A DNA stretch of 64,000 nt from NCBI GenBank assembly GCA_900766005.1, contig CAAFTU010000023.1, forward strand, positions 1 to 64,000, in the 5' to 3' direction. A program made the position numbers and the translations under genes. Of this stretch, positions 1-8,272 are shown piece by piece (the stretch's first letter is position 1; every line of letters begins with the position of its first letter). The notes beneath the pieces are model-generated. The model ran no database searches. It saw only the letters and a program-made list of their open reading frames with translations, and was not told the DNA's origin. The DNA is from an uncultured Bacteroides sp. Its GTDB lineage: Bacteria > Bacteroidota > Bacteroidia > Bacteroidales > Bacteroidaceae.

Positions 1-848
1 ATATCCACCTCAATCTTGTCACGCGGCAGCAAGTCCTCAATCTCCACCTCGTGCAGATGGCTCGGCGTCAAGTCCGACTTCCCGTCCCACGATTGCGCCG
101 CCGGCATCATCATGATGTGGATACCTGCCGCGATGAACTCATCCACCATCGCCGTGTTCTCCCGGAACAACTCACTCTTCAGCGGCGACACCAACAGCGT
201 ATCCACGCCCAGCATCTTCATCTCCGCCGCAATGCCCGGACCGTTGAGATATACCTTCTTCCCCATCAGCACGGCATTCTTCATCTCCTGCCCGTCACTG
301 ATGAACGCTTTTAAACGATACTTCTTCGCTTTGGTAGCAAACAGACTATTCGCCAACGAGATACCACCCGCCTTTGTACCGTAGATAGCCACCGGAGAAG
401 CCTCATCCATGTGGAAACTGTCGAACAGACGCTTCACGAATACCCGTTCCACCCACATCAGGAAGGTAGAGATGGCGAAGAGGGCCAGCACACCGCGCGG
501 ACTTGCCAGCAGCACCTGCGGCACATCCGCCAGCAGCAGCGATGCAATCAGCGTCAAAGCCGAACCGATGAACGTAGCACCCGCCACCCGCTGCAAATCC
601 ACGAACGACGAATAGCGCACGATACCCGAATACGTACGGAAAGCACGGAACCCGAAGCCAAATAAAACAACTGTAATCAGCAGCCCCCACAAAATCGGAC
701 GGTACTGCTGAATCATAAACGTAGCTCCCTCATCTATAAAGTGAGCCGCCAGCAGCGAAAAGGCTACAATCAACGAATCCACAAAATACACTCCCCAATG
801 CGGCAACGCCTTTCTGGAGAAGTACCAATCTGTTACTTTTTTCAACAT
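1..848 (-). CDS. FlaA1/CapD-type nucleotide-sugar 4,6-dehydratase, N-terminal part (cut by window edge)
   Basis: Reading the minus strand from ATG at 848 gives 282 open codons to the left edge with no stop, so the C-terminal half is missing. The protein begins MLKKVTDWYFSRKALPHWG and has about four hydrophobic segments in residues 15-125. A Rossmann-like region follows (VAIYGTKAGG near residue 150). The visible part ends with the linker EVEIEDLLPRDKIEVD, which in FlaA1/WbpM/PglF-type proteins comes just before the catalytic dehydratase domain. Members convert UDP-GlcNAc to a 4-keto-6-deoxy sugar at the inner membrane. Inference: it supplies the aminotransferase at 9350-10636. A -7-like element lies at 904-911, so it may have its own promoter. 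The catalytic domain cannot be checked here. Confidence 0.85.
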   Translation of the reverse strand, partial: MLKKVTDWYFSRKALPHWGVYFVDSLIVAFSLLAAHFIDEGATFMIQQYRPILWGLLITVVLFGFGFRAFRTYSGIVRYSSFVDLQRVAGATFIGSALTLIASLLLADVPQVLLASPRGVLALFAISTFLMWVERVFVKRLFDSFHMDEASPVAIYGTKAGGISLANSLFATKAKKYRLKAFISDGQEMKNAVLMGKKVYLNGPGIAAEMKMLGVDTLLVSPLKSELFRENTAMVDEFIAAGIHIMMMPAAQSWDGKSDLTPSHLHEVEIEDLLPRDKIEVD

Positions 849-903
849 AACTCCCAAAATTTATTTTTAATTATTTTTTATTCTGATATTCTTGTAAACT
901 ACA

Positions 904-911
904 CAAATTTA
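904..911 (-). promoter_or_regulatory. Possible promoter -7 element for the CapD-type gene
   Basis: The minus strand reads TAAATTTG, a match to the Bacteroides -7 consensus TAnnTTTG, about 55 bases before the ATG at 848 and just past the stop of the 124-residue gene. I see no good TTTG -33 element at the usual 19-21 base spacing, so the call is weak. Confidence 0.4.
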
Positions 912-919
912 TTAACCCA

Positions 920-1294
920 CTAAACTCCTTTCACTCCATACAATCGATAATAGAAATGTGCAGCTTGTCTATAATCATAAATACGTACCATTTCTCCTAT
1001 AACCTCACCTTGAAAATGTGACTCAGACTCATAATCATACCCTCGAAAGGTATTTTTATTCATTAGGATATTTACATACTTACCTGAAGCGCAATCAAAT
1101 ATATTGGGGAAAGAGGCAACCATATATGTACGCCTTTGATAATCATATATATTCCTCCTATCCTCCTTTAATGTACGAAGCACATGGTATCTTCTATATA
1201 CGTGATTCACACAATCATAAATGTAATTTGTATCAATTAATTTTAATTGTAAGGCACAAATAAATGCCACACAAGAACGTTTTTCATGATTCAT
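920..1294 (-). CDS. Orphan 124-residue protein, last gene of the defence operon
   Basis: I do not recognise this protein. It has 124 residues and is rich in tyrosine and arginine (VYRRYHVLRTLKEDRRNIY, IYDYRQAAHFYYRLYG). It has no signal peptide, no membrane segment and no enzymatic motif I can name. Its ATG overlaps the stop of the adenosine deaminase gene by four bases (ATGA, 1291-1294), the usual mark of translational coupling, so it is very likely expressed with the system. Size, position and coupling suggest a structural or regulatory partner of the deaminase, but that is inference. The open frame could in principle be chance, yet the exact ATGA junction and lack of competing frames favour a real gene. 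Confidence 0.65.
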   Translation of the reverse strand: MNHEKRSCVAFICALQLKLIDTNYIYDCVNHVYRRYHVLRTLKEDRRNIYDYQRRTYMVASFPNIFDCASGKYVNILMNKNTFRGYDYESESHFQGEVIGEMVRIYDYRQAAHFYYRLYGVKGV

Positions 1295-3633
1295 TTCCTA
1301 TAGAATTTATAGATCTGACTACACTTTTGTAAATTAGAGAGAATGTTCAACCGCTCCATAGTAGAAAAACCACATTCCTCCAAATGTAGATACACCCGGG
1401 CATATTCATTATAAATATTAGTCATGAATATACCCGGATCATCTGTGCCCAACACTACTGCTGGCAACAGAGTATCCTTCGAGTTTGTCTGAAGCCAACG
1501 CTTCAAATGATATTCACCTAATTGATTATAGTAACTAATTCTAAGGTTACTTGTTGGCAGAGCCTCTATAGCAATCCTTTCTTTAGTCATTTTACTCAGT
1601 ATGATATGCTGAAGAGCTAACAAATCATCGATTGTAAACAAGTCACACGTCTTAATTTGTACCAATTTATCATAAGCCTCCCTACTTTTATTAGAAAACA
1701 TAGTAGAAGCATGATAACAAATCATCAAATCAGCTATATCCTGTTGAGCGAACTCTTGTTTAATTTCGTTTCTATCCGAATCATATTCGTTAATGTTCCC
1801 CATCAGTCCACAAACGTCTACATCTAGGTATTGTAATGGATCGTATTTTCTTAATTTCCATGCCTTGCACAACAAAAATGGTGGATAATTTTTACCGTAT
1901 ATTTTATAAGAAAGTTCACCAATCCCGCTTTCTAAACGTGAATCTAAGCTGTGCGATAATAACAGGTTATGCTCGCGCATCAAATTCCACACAAATACCA
2001 AATTATCCAACCACTCCCCTTGCTTTACAAAACAATATTCACCTACACGCTCCCTCCACAATTTAGGCGATATACCCAAAGCAGTACAATGCCCTAATCT
2101 GTCTCCAGGCTGTAGATCCAAAAATGTAATTGCTTCCCATATTATGCGCAAGCCACTTACTAAATGCCTAAAATCCTCCCCCGCATGAAAAGTACAATGA
2201 TGTATTCCATTTCTCCTGAGATAACGAAATATCGGGGCAAATACTTCCGGACCTGCATCCATTTCATTAGCAGCTGCATCAATACCAACGATATATTTCC
2301 CCAACTTATGATTTTGTTTGAATTTATTCAAAGCAAAGGCTCTCTTTTGCAAATCCTTCCTCAACAAGCGATGCCTTATGAAAAATTTCTTATCTGACTG
2401 CTTTTCCGGTTTCTTAATAAAATGAGCCACAAGAGACAAATTAGTATCCTTAAGTTTCTCACATTCTTGCTGAGCCTTCCAAAAACCATTTAAGATATTA
2501 GTCACTATATGTATATTGTCAAGCATTGATCCCTTAGGAGAAAAACGTCCCTCTATCATTGATACATACCCAATAGGACCACATGACGAAAGTTGTAGGA
2601 ACCGCCTTTCATACCATTTCTCCACTCCATTTCTGAAAGGATTTTCTGTCATGATTTGAAACTGCGGAAAACTGCTTTGCGTACTTTGCATCACAACAAA
2701 GCGGTGAATCAATCCCTTAATCAACAAATAATGATGAAACCACTTAGCAAGAAAATCATCTTGTTCATTGCGAATTTGCGATAGCACCAACAAATAGAGA
2801 ATCAGTTCATCAATCAATTCTCCCCATGGCGCAGCGTTTTTCGTTTCACCCCATAGGTTGCACAATGCTATATCAGGACAATTGCCTGGAATTCCAGGAA
2901 GAATACGCATTGCTATTCGCTGGAGCATTTTGTCTCTTAAATCATTGGCATCACGCAAGCGATTAAGCAATGTTTCAGGTGTAAAATCTTCAATAATCTG
3001 TTCTGACAATTTTCTTACGGCCGAATTATCAAAGACCTTTTGGTATTCAGTGACTGTTTCGTGCACATGCTTCAACATGTAGTCCCATATTACATCCGTT
3101 TCGGTAGTGCCATTCAAGTGTATATGCAAATCGTGTAAACCACATTCCTCTTTCACTATATAATCCAAATCTGGAATATAGGGCCGTAACTGAGCAGTGT
3201 AGCGAAAGGGCAATAACCGACGATTGACAAAATCAAAAAACTCTTTTGGATTCCGTAACATGCCAATATAGAAATCATCCAAAAAAGACGCAGCAATTAC
3301 CATTAAAGGAGGAATTTGTGCTATCAGATTCATCCACTGATCAAACCTTTCTGCCTTCACATACATTTGATTGCCTATCTTGGTAAAATAATAGCCACCC
3401 AAGTCATAAGGCAATTTCCAAATTAATTCACCAAATGAATTGTAATTAGAAAGATACATAGAATACAATCCTTCATAGTACATATCAGGCTTTTGCGGAT
3501 TCAACAATCTTTCCTTGGCTATTAATCTTCGACAGATAGAATCCAATTTGACACAACCTGGGGAACTACCCAATCTCTCATATTCCAAAAGACTTTCGTT
3601 GTCACTCAATAGCTGTGATAAAACAGGTATCAT
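1291..3633 (-). CDS. rdrB: RdrB-like large adenosine deaminase of a RADAR-type anti-phage system
   Basis: A 780-residue member of the metal-dependent adenosine/AMP deaminase superfamily, about twice the length of a housekeeping adenosine deaminase. All active-site motifs are present in family order: HIH at 170-172 (zinc ligands), HAGED at 483-487 (zinc His and catalytic Glu), GDRLGH at 510-515, PTSN at 693-696 and GTDDP at 729-733 (zinc Asp pair). The HIH-to-HAGE spacing of about 310 residues means large inserted helical segments, as in RdrB of RADAR. Established: RdrB assembles into large shells and, with RdrA, deaminates adenosine in RNA or ATP/dATP to inosine forms. Its start overlaps the coiled-coil gene by four bases and its stop overlaps the 124-residue gene by four. 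An RdrA-like ATPase two genes upstream supports the call. Confidence 0.85.
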   Translation of the reverse strand: MIPVLSQLLSDNESLLEYERLGSSPGCVKLDSICRRLIAKERLLNPQKPDMYYEGLYSMYLSNYNSFGELIWKLPYDLGGYYFTKIGNQMYVKAERFDQWMNLIAQIPPLMVIAASFLDDFYIGMLRNPKEFFDFVNRRLLPFRYTAQLRPYIPDLDYIVKEECGLHDLHIHLNGTTETDVIWDYMLKHVHETVTEYQKVFDNSAVRKLSEQIIEDFTPETLLNRLRDANDLRDKMLQRIAMRILPGIPGNCPDIALCNLWGETKNAAPWGELIDELILYLLVLSQIRNEQDDFLAKWFHHYLLIKGLIHRFVVMQSTQSSFPQFQIMTENPFRNGVEKWYERRFLQLSSCGPIGYVSMIEGRFSPKGSMLDNIHIVTNILNGFWKAQQECEKLKDTNLSLVAHFIKKPEKQSDKKFFIRHRLLRKDLQKRAFALNKFKQNHKLGKYIVGIDAAANEMDAGPEVFAPIFRYLRRNGIHHCTFHAGEDFRHLVSGLRIIWEAITFLDLQPGDRLGHCTALGISPKLWRERVGEYCFVKQGEWLDNLVFVWNLMREHNLLLSHSLDSRLESGIGELSYKIYGKNYPPFLLCKAWKLRKYDPLQYLDVDVCGLMGNINEYDSDRNEIKQEFAQQDIADLMICYHASTMFSNKSREAYDKLVQIKTCDLFTIDDLLALQHIILSKMTKERIAIEALPTSNLRISYYNQLGEYHLKRWLQTNSKDTLLPAVVLGTDDPGIFMTNIYNEYARVYLHLEECGFSTMERLNILSNLQKCSQIYKFYRK

Positions 3634-4124
3634 AATTTGCTTAATTTGATTTTACTCAAATTTTCATAAACGTTGTTAGCAAGTATAAGTACACGCCGTG
3701 AATTGATATATTCAGAAAACGTACCATAATCCATTTTCACATCTTGAAAAAGTCTGTCTTTCACATGATGTACTATGGTTAATCTTTTTTCCAGCAATTC
3801 TATTTGATTACGTATCTCATGGACCTGCTTATCCAGTTCACCGTATTGCTGCTCAATCACAGTTTGCGGAGTTCTATACGTATATCCATCTGGATTGACT
3901 AGTTTTTTTAATGTATTCAGACTATGCAATAATGAATCCCGATATTTTTTGAGTTCTTTAGAGCCATCCCTTGAAGAATCCACATCAATATACTGCATAG
4001 AAAAATTATAATGGTCTTTTTTTTCTTTCCATTCATAATAAGCATCCAACCATGCTTGCATATTCTCCATATTCTTCAATTCAACCTCCAATTCAGTTTT
4101 CTTGTTTTCAAAAGATACTGACAA
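3630..4124 (-). CDS. Small coiled-coil protein between the RdrA-like and RdrB-like genes (TTG start)
   Basis: Not a family I recognise. The frame gives 164 residues, almost wholly charged and helical, with heptad-like stretches around 5-25 and 90-125 (KQVHEIRNQIELLEKRL), so coiled coils are likely. There is no signal peptide or membrane segment. The most 5' usable start is TTG at 4124: going upstream in frame only a TGA is met and there is no ATG, and the first internal Met is residue 19. A gap of 10 bases separates it from the ATPase stop, and its own stop overlaps the deaminase ATG (ATGA, 3630-3633). Inference: an adaptor between ATPase and deaminase. The weak start codon could keep its level low. 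Confidence 0.7.
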   Translation of the reverse strand: MSVSFENKKTELEVELKNMENMQAWLDAYYEWKEKKDHYNFSMQYIDVDSSRDGSKELKKYRDSLLHSLNTLKKLVNPDGYTYRTPQTVIEQQYGELDKQVHEIRNQIELLEKRLTIVHHVKDRLFQDVKMDYGTFSEYINSRRVLILANNVYENLSKIKLSKL

Positions 4125-4130
4125 TTCTTC

Positions 4131-4146
4131 AGCTCTATGTAGAGCT
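4131..4146. repeat. Short perfect inverted repeat over the ATPase stop codon
   Basis: Seven-base arms AGCTCTA and TAGAGCT are separated by two bases. The palindrome covers the stop codon of the RdrA-like gene (4135-4137) and ends seven bases before the TTG start at 4124. As RNA it would form a six-pair stem with a four-base loop. There is no T-run after it, so it is not a terminator. It could tune re-initiation on the coiled-coil gene. Confidence 0.5.
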
Positions 4147-6570
4147 CAACAAATAATCTACTTGTGAGATTAAACCAGCTTCAAAAGCACCTTGCAATTG
4201 AACTATAATAGGATTAATAAAAATGGTTAAAATAGGACATTTCATTAGCCATTCATGCAACAATGATTCTTTATATCGAGAAGCTCGTTTTTCTTTATCA
4301 TTCTTCTGCTTCTCTTTCTTATACGCTACGATATTCTGAATATAAATCGACTCAATATCACCCACATTATTGAAATTGACTGTACTCAAGTTGTCATCTA
4401 TGGCATCCTCTACTAAAGCTGCATTCAATAGAGCTAAAATATATAAACTCAATTTATCACCAACACTATTGCTAATAGCTAGTTCATTAAAATTGAGCCC
4501 CTTATCTAAATCAATATGAATCAACGTATAATAAAAGCGGGTGAACACTCTATCTAATAGATGGCAAGAAACATTTACCTTCATTTTTGACCACGCAATC
4601 AAATTCTTTACAAGATGTTCTATATTTGCCTTCTCCTCTATGTCTTCAAAACTCTCTATCAATCTCTTCAAAGGTTCGTTTACTGGTAGAGCCTGATTAG
4701 GAATAAAAGGTTCTTGGTAATTTCTATATTGAGCCAATTTAACAAAATCAGAGCGAAATCCATCCTTAGCGTCTGAATATAGTACAAATAATGCCTCTCT
4801 AATCACAGCAAACAACTGATAAATTGAAGCAAAGACGTGCTCCCTTTGATTGTTGTCAACAGTTCCCAACATAGGTAATAGTGACATAATTCTATTGTTG
4901 TTCATCAATTGCAAAGGGGGCTGATTACCGACAAATAATGTGCCCGGTATTAATTCATAATTCTGATAGAAAGGACCATTCAGCAGTTGGTTACAATAAG
5001 CTTGTGCCATTCCATAACTTTTATTGATTCCTGCATCAGCATCCAATTGTGTAAAGTCCAAAAACTTACGTAGCACATCAGTACGCTCCTTTCCTCCCAA
5101 TCTTTCAGTAGCCGCCTTGACAAAGCAAATGCGTAACCAATAATCAAACACTAGAAATTTACAATTATCCAGGATGTGATTAAACTGAGACCCGATAACG
5201 AGCAACGCCTTGTTAATGATGAAGTCATTCGTTTCTGGCAAGAAGTTGGTTGTACTATGTAATATGTTATTTTCCACAAGAAATTTCAACATCTCTACCG
5301 GATAAGTAGGAGTCACCTTCAATAAAGATTTAGCATTACCCGACTTTTGACTTAAGTCATTCCAAAAGACATTCGCTAAACCTTGTGCTATTTCAGAATT
5401 ATCACTTTCTTTTGCCAAATTATTTCTATATAACGTAAAAATCCTAATTTGAACCCTCAATGTCAATCCTAACAAGAAATCTATTATCTCATTTTTTGTT
5501 TTGGCATTTGTTCGAGAAAAACCTAGCTTATCAACGCACCTTTCATACACTTCTCGTATTTCGACAACATCATTATCAGAAAATTTCACTTTGATCTCAA
5601 AATTATTATCCAACAAATATTCTCTGATAGTTTTCAGACTTATACGATACTCCGGCTTTAAAAGCTTAACAAGATATTGATTTTCCAATTGATCAACCAT
5701 CTGAGCGAATTCTTTTTGAGATCTGCCAGCATACTGCATTTCTTTTCTTAAATAAGCCATATCAAATCCCTTCCAAGAAAATTTCCGCACCAATTTCCCG
5801 TACAATTCCAAATCACCCGTAATAATCGTTACTATTTGTGGTGAAGTTAAATACTTTCTGATAGACTCTAATACATCATATCCTTTCTTAAAATCCGTAT
5901 CAATATCATCAAAAGAAATCACCAAACAGGTTTTATCCAACACTTTTAAAACAATCTTTACATAGTCATGAAACAACACTTCCAAGTTATTGGACGCTTC
6001 AGCCCGTTCCATACCTCTTGCAGCAATAAATTCGTCATCATCCCACTCCTCATAGACTTTGGACTTTCCTACGCCATCTATAAATGGTAATGCCTTCAGC
6101 AACTTGTGATAACAATGTTCAAATTCCTTCTTTATGAACATTTCCGATCTATTACCATTACAATATTCATTTTTTGAAAAATATAGTTCTACTTCTTCTT
6201 GAATGGCTGCTATGATATTAATAAACGGATGCTGCTTCATTTCCACAAGAGACGGATCAATTGGTTTCAAACAAAGTACAGACTTTTCCTTATCATGTTT
6301 TATTGCATGAAGTACAGAAAGTAAAAAAGTAGTCTTACCTGCACCTCTACTAGCTGTAATAGAAATCGCATTATGACATCTTAGCAATTCATCTGAAGAT
6401 ATCTTTCTGTCTCTTTGAGCCTGAGCCTTATCGTACAGTTTGTTCCATATAGACAAGAATTGCTCCATCATTGGCTGATGTAGTAAATTCTTCTTCTCCA
6501 AAATGGCAGCATCCGAAAAATCATCTTTAGATAAATCCAATACTACACTCATATTTTTTGAATTTTTCAT
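4135..6570 (-). CDS. rdrA: RdrA-like P-loop ATPase of a RADAR-type anti-phage system
   Basis: An 811-residue soluble STAND/KAP-like P-loop protein. A Walker A variant ASRGAGKTT sits at 73-81 (Ala replaces the usual first Gly) and a Walker B LVISFDDID at 216-224 with the acidic pair at 221-222. A TIITGDLELYGKLV segment near 248-261 resembles a sensor-1 region. The C-terminal 500 residues are helical with no motif I can name. RdrA proteins are around 900 residues, form rings and direct RdrB activity during phage infection. Pairing with an RdrB-like deaminase two genes downstream is the main support. Start ATG at 6570; ATG at 6552 is also possible. A gap of 36 bases separates it from the SIR2 gene upstream. 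An unrelated defence ATPase is the alternative. Confidence 0.8.
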   Translation of the reverse strand: MKNSKNMSVVLDLSKDDFSDAAILEKKNLLHQPMMEQFLSIWNKLYDKAQAQRDRKISSDELLRCHNAISITASRGAGKTTFLLSVLHAIKHDKEKSVLCLKPIDPSLVEMKQHPFINIIAAIQEEVELYFSKNEYCNGNRSEMFIKKEFEHCYHKLLKALPFIDGVGKSKVYEEWDDDEFIAARGMERAEASNNLEVLFHDYVKIVLKVLDKTCLVISFDDIDTDFKKGYDVLESIRKYLTSPQIVTIITGDLELYGKLVRKFSWKGFDMAYLRKEMQYAGRSQKEFAQMVDQLENQYLVKLLKPEYRISLKTIREYLLDNNFEIKVKFSDNDVVEIREVYERCVDKLGFSRTNAKTKNEIIDFLLGLTLRVQIRIFTLYRNNLAKESDNSEIAQGLANVFWNDLSQKSGNAKSLLKVTPTYPVEMLKFLVENNILHSTTNFLPETNDFIINKALLVIGSQFNHILDNCKFLVFDYWLRICFVKAATERLGGKERTDVLRKFLDFTQLDADAGINKSYGMAQAYCNQLLNGPFYQNYELIPGTLFVGNQPPLQLMNNNRIMSLLPMLGTVDNNQREHVFASIYQLFAVIREALFVLYSDAKDGFRSDFVKLAQYRNYQEPFIPNQALPVNEPLKRLIESFEDIEEKANIEHLVKNLIAWSKMKVNVSCHLLDRVFTRFYYTLIHIDLDKGLNFNELAISNSVGDKLSLYILALLNAALVEDAIDDNLSTVNFNNVGDIESIYIQNIVAYKKEKQKNDKEKRASRYKESLLHEWLMKCPILTIFINPIIVQLQGAFEAGLISQVDYLLSST

Positions 6571-6606
6571 AGTATGATAATGTATTAAAAATCAAACGTT
6601 ATTATA

Positions 6607-7410
6607 TTATCGTGGTAATGATTGTAAAAATAATTTCAATCCTTCAGTGGGAGTATCACTTTCTGAAATAATCGGCATTATCCCCCTACTCTTCAATACA
6701 GTTTCTTCTATCTCATTAGGCTTTATCAAAAAGATAAATGACTTTGGACGATACTCTTTATAATTTTCCCAAATCTTATTCAGTTTATAAATTAAAAATC
6801 TCATATTGATGTCCTCCAAACTATAACCTATGAACAAGATTGTTTTCCCAAGCATATCTGATCTGAGTTTGATATCCAACGGACTAGAAAAATCCAAACG
6901 TTCAAAATAACTGCTCTCAGTTAAAACAATAGAACTATCATCAGAAAAGTCACCATGAAATTTAACAATTTGAGTAGTACCATCTTGAATATCTGCGAAA
7001 TCCTTCACATTTACTATTTTGGTGAAAGACTTGTTATAATATTCAAATGCCTTTTCCAGCCAATAATCATAGTTAGTTGTATAGATAATAGGGAAGTCCA
7101 AATCTACAATTAGCTTATGAATTTCAGATTTTTCAATGTGTATGTTGGGGTTATGCCACTTTTGATCCATATAGCTTCTTAATTCACCAATACTTTTCTG
7201 CTTTATTTGATAGAATTCTACCAAAGACTGAAAATTTGAGAAACTCTTAAAAAGATCAGCATCATATCCCATTTTTTTAGCAACTTCATCAATTAATTCT
7301 GAAAAAGTTGGCAATCCTATGTTCTTAGATAGTCCTGCTCCAACAAAAAGAATCACTTTTTTATCTCGGACAGCGTCTTTTAATTCTGCTATATATTGTG
7401 TCATAGTCAT
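6607..7410 (-). CDS. SIR2-like NADase-type effector
   Basis: A 267-residue SIR2-like domain protein of the kind found in bacterial immunity. NAD-site motifs are seen: FVGAGLS at 22-28, TTNYD at 111-115, KFHGD at 150-154 with candidate catalytic His152, and FIGYSLED at 193-200. It lacks the zinc-binding cysteines of protein deacetylases and is close to a bare SIR2 core, which fits an effector switched on by a partner. Its ATG overlaps the stop of the HAM1-like gene by four bases (ATGA, 7407-7410); a second in-frame ATG lies at 7404. Established: SIR2 subunits in Thoeris, DSR, SIR2-APAZ and Kongming systems consume NAD+. Inference: here the HAM1-like partner triggers it. Function as NADase is likely but untested. 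Confidence 0.87.
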   Translation of the reverse strand: MTMTQYIAELKDAVRDKKVILFVGAGLSKNIGLPTFSELIDEVAKKMGYDADLFKSFSNFQSLVEFYQIKQKSIGELRSYMDQKWHNPNIHIEKSEIHKLIVDLDFPIIYTTNYDYWLEKAFEYYNKSFTKIVNVKDFADIQDGTTQIVKFHGDFSDDSSIVLTESSYFERLDFSSPLDIKLRSDMLGKTILFIGYSLEDINMRFLIYKLNKIWENYKEYRPKSFIFLIKPNEIEETVLKSRGIMPIISESDTPTEGLKLFLQSLPR

Positions 7411-7970
7411 TTAGGATTATTCAAATATTCCACAAATTGTTGCAATGCTTTTGTTCTCATACTCATCGTATTCTTTTTTTCTTTTGTCATCTCAGAAAAT
7501 GTTTGTTGCGTATTCTCAGGCACGAAAACACAATCCCATTGAAATTTTCGATCTCCCCTTGGCACGTTAACGATACTTCCACTAATTTCACTCTCAAAAA
7601 ACTTAAACTTCTTGCCGTCAACATAACAAACTATCGTCTTAGCTGTCGCCTTTGAAGTATTATCTGAAGCTCCAAATAATTCAGCGAACTTGTCAGCTTG
7701 CAAAGTGTCCCAAAAGATTTGAGTAAGTCCTCCTGGTAAACCATTAATTTTGTCAATATACAACCCTGTATGCTCAACTATGAGTGGTCTGCCTATTTTC
7801 TTAAAAGCCTTCAATGCTTTATCCTTAACCAAAAGCCTAACATCATCAGTTTGCAATTCTACTATCTTCGTTCTATTGGGAATGACCTCAATACCGCAAC
7901 TCTGAAGAATTGTTCTTACTTCTTCAATTTTTTCAAGATTATTTGAAAGAAATCTTATTTGCTTATCCAT
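7407..7970 (-). CDS. HAM1/RdgB-like (ITPase-fold) protein with altered catalytic residues; probable nucleotide sensor
   Basis: A 187-residue HAM1/RdgB-family protein, normal in length for the fold. Family landmarks are present: FLSNNLEKIEEV at 7-18, GLYIDKINGLPGG at 69-81 and an SxMR near the C-terminus. However, the core motif DDSGL of RdgB reads EHTGL at 66-70, so the catalytic aspartate (Asp69 in E. coli RdgB) is His67. GFGYDP is KFQWDC, and SHR is SMR. These changes suggest it binds inosine or xanthosine triphosphate but cleaves it poorly. It is the first gene of the operon and is translationally coupled to the SIR2 gene, as expected for a sensor-effector pair. Alternative: an active ITP/dITP pyrophosphatase that protects the cell from the deaminase. 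Confidence 0.85.
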   Translation of the reverse strand: MDKQIRFLSNNLEKIEEVRTILQSCGIEVIPNRTKIVELQTDDVRLLVKDKALKAFKKIGRPLIVEHTGLYIDKINGLPGGLTQIFWDTLQADKFAELFGASDNTSKATAKTIVCYVDGKKFKFFESEISGSIVNVPRGDRKFQWDCVFVPENTQQTFSEMTKEKKNTMSMRTKALQQFVEYLNNPK

Positions 7971-8272
7971 TATTATAACTATTAAAGGCGTGTTTCATTT
8001 AAAAAGAATACACTTATTCCACTATAATTGTAGAACCAATTATTAAATGTTCAAATATATATATTTCGATTCATTTCTGATTTGCATCATCTTTTCAATA
8101 GATAAATATCTGAATATCGATTCATTAATTACATAGAGTCATTTTTTTAATGATAAGTTTCCGGATAGACTAGATAAGTTCAATTCCATCTTTTTTTTAC
8201 ATGAAGCATAGAATCAAAAGCAACAGTAAGATACGTTGCCCAGCCTTGGAGTCTAACCACTTTCTCATAGCA
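7971..8272. other. AT-rich intergenic region between wbuC and the defence operon
   Basis: About 300 bases, strongly AT-rich, with no credible open frame. I see one candidate promoter element (8052-8059) and no terminator hairpin after wbuC, so read-through from the capsule operon into the defence genes cannot be excluded. Confidence 0.7.
8052..8059 (-). promoter_or_regulatory. Candidate -7 element for the defence operon
   Basis: The minus strand reads TATATTTG, matching TAnnTTTG, about 80 bases before the HAM1-like ATG at 7970. No clear TTTG lies at -33, and AT-richness makes chance matches likely. If real, the operon has a promoter separate from the capsule locus. Confidence 0.4.

Noticed and set aside
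7407..7970. HAM1-like gene as ordinary housekeeping rdgB
   Set aside because: It is translationally coupled to a SIR2 gene in an AT-rich accessory operon and lacks the RdgB catalytic aspartate; a housekeeping copy is expected elsewhere in the genome.
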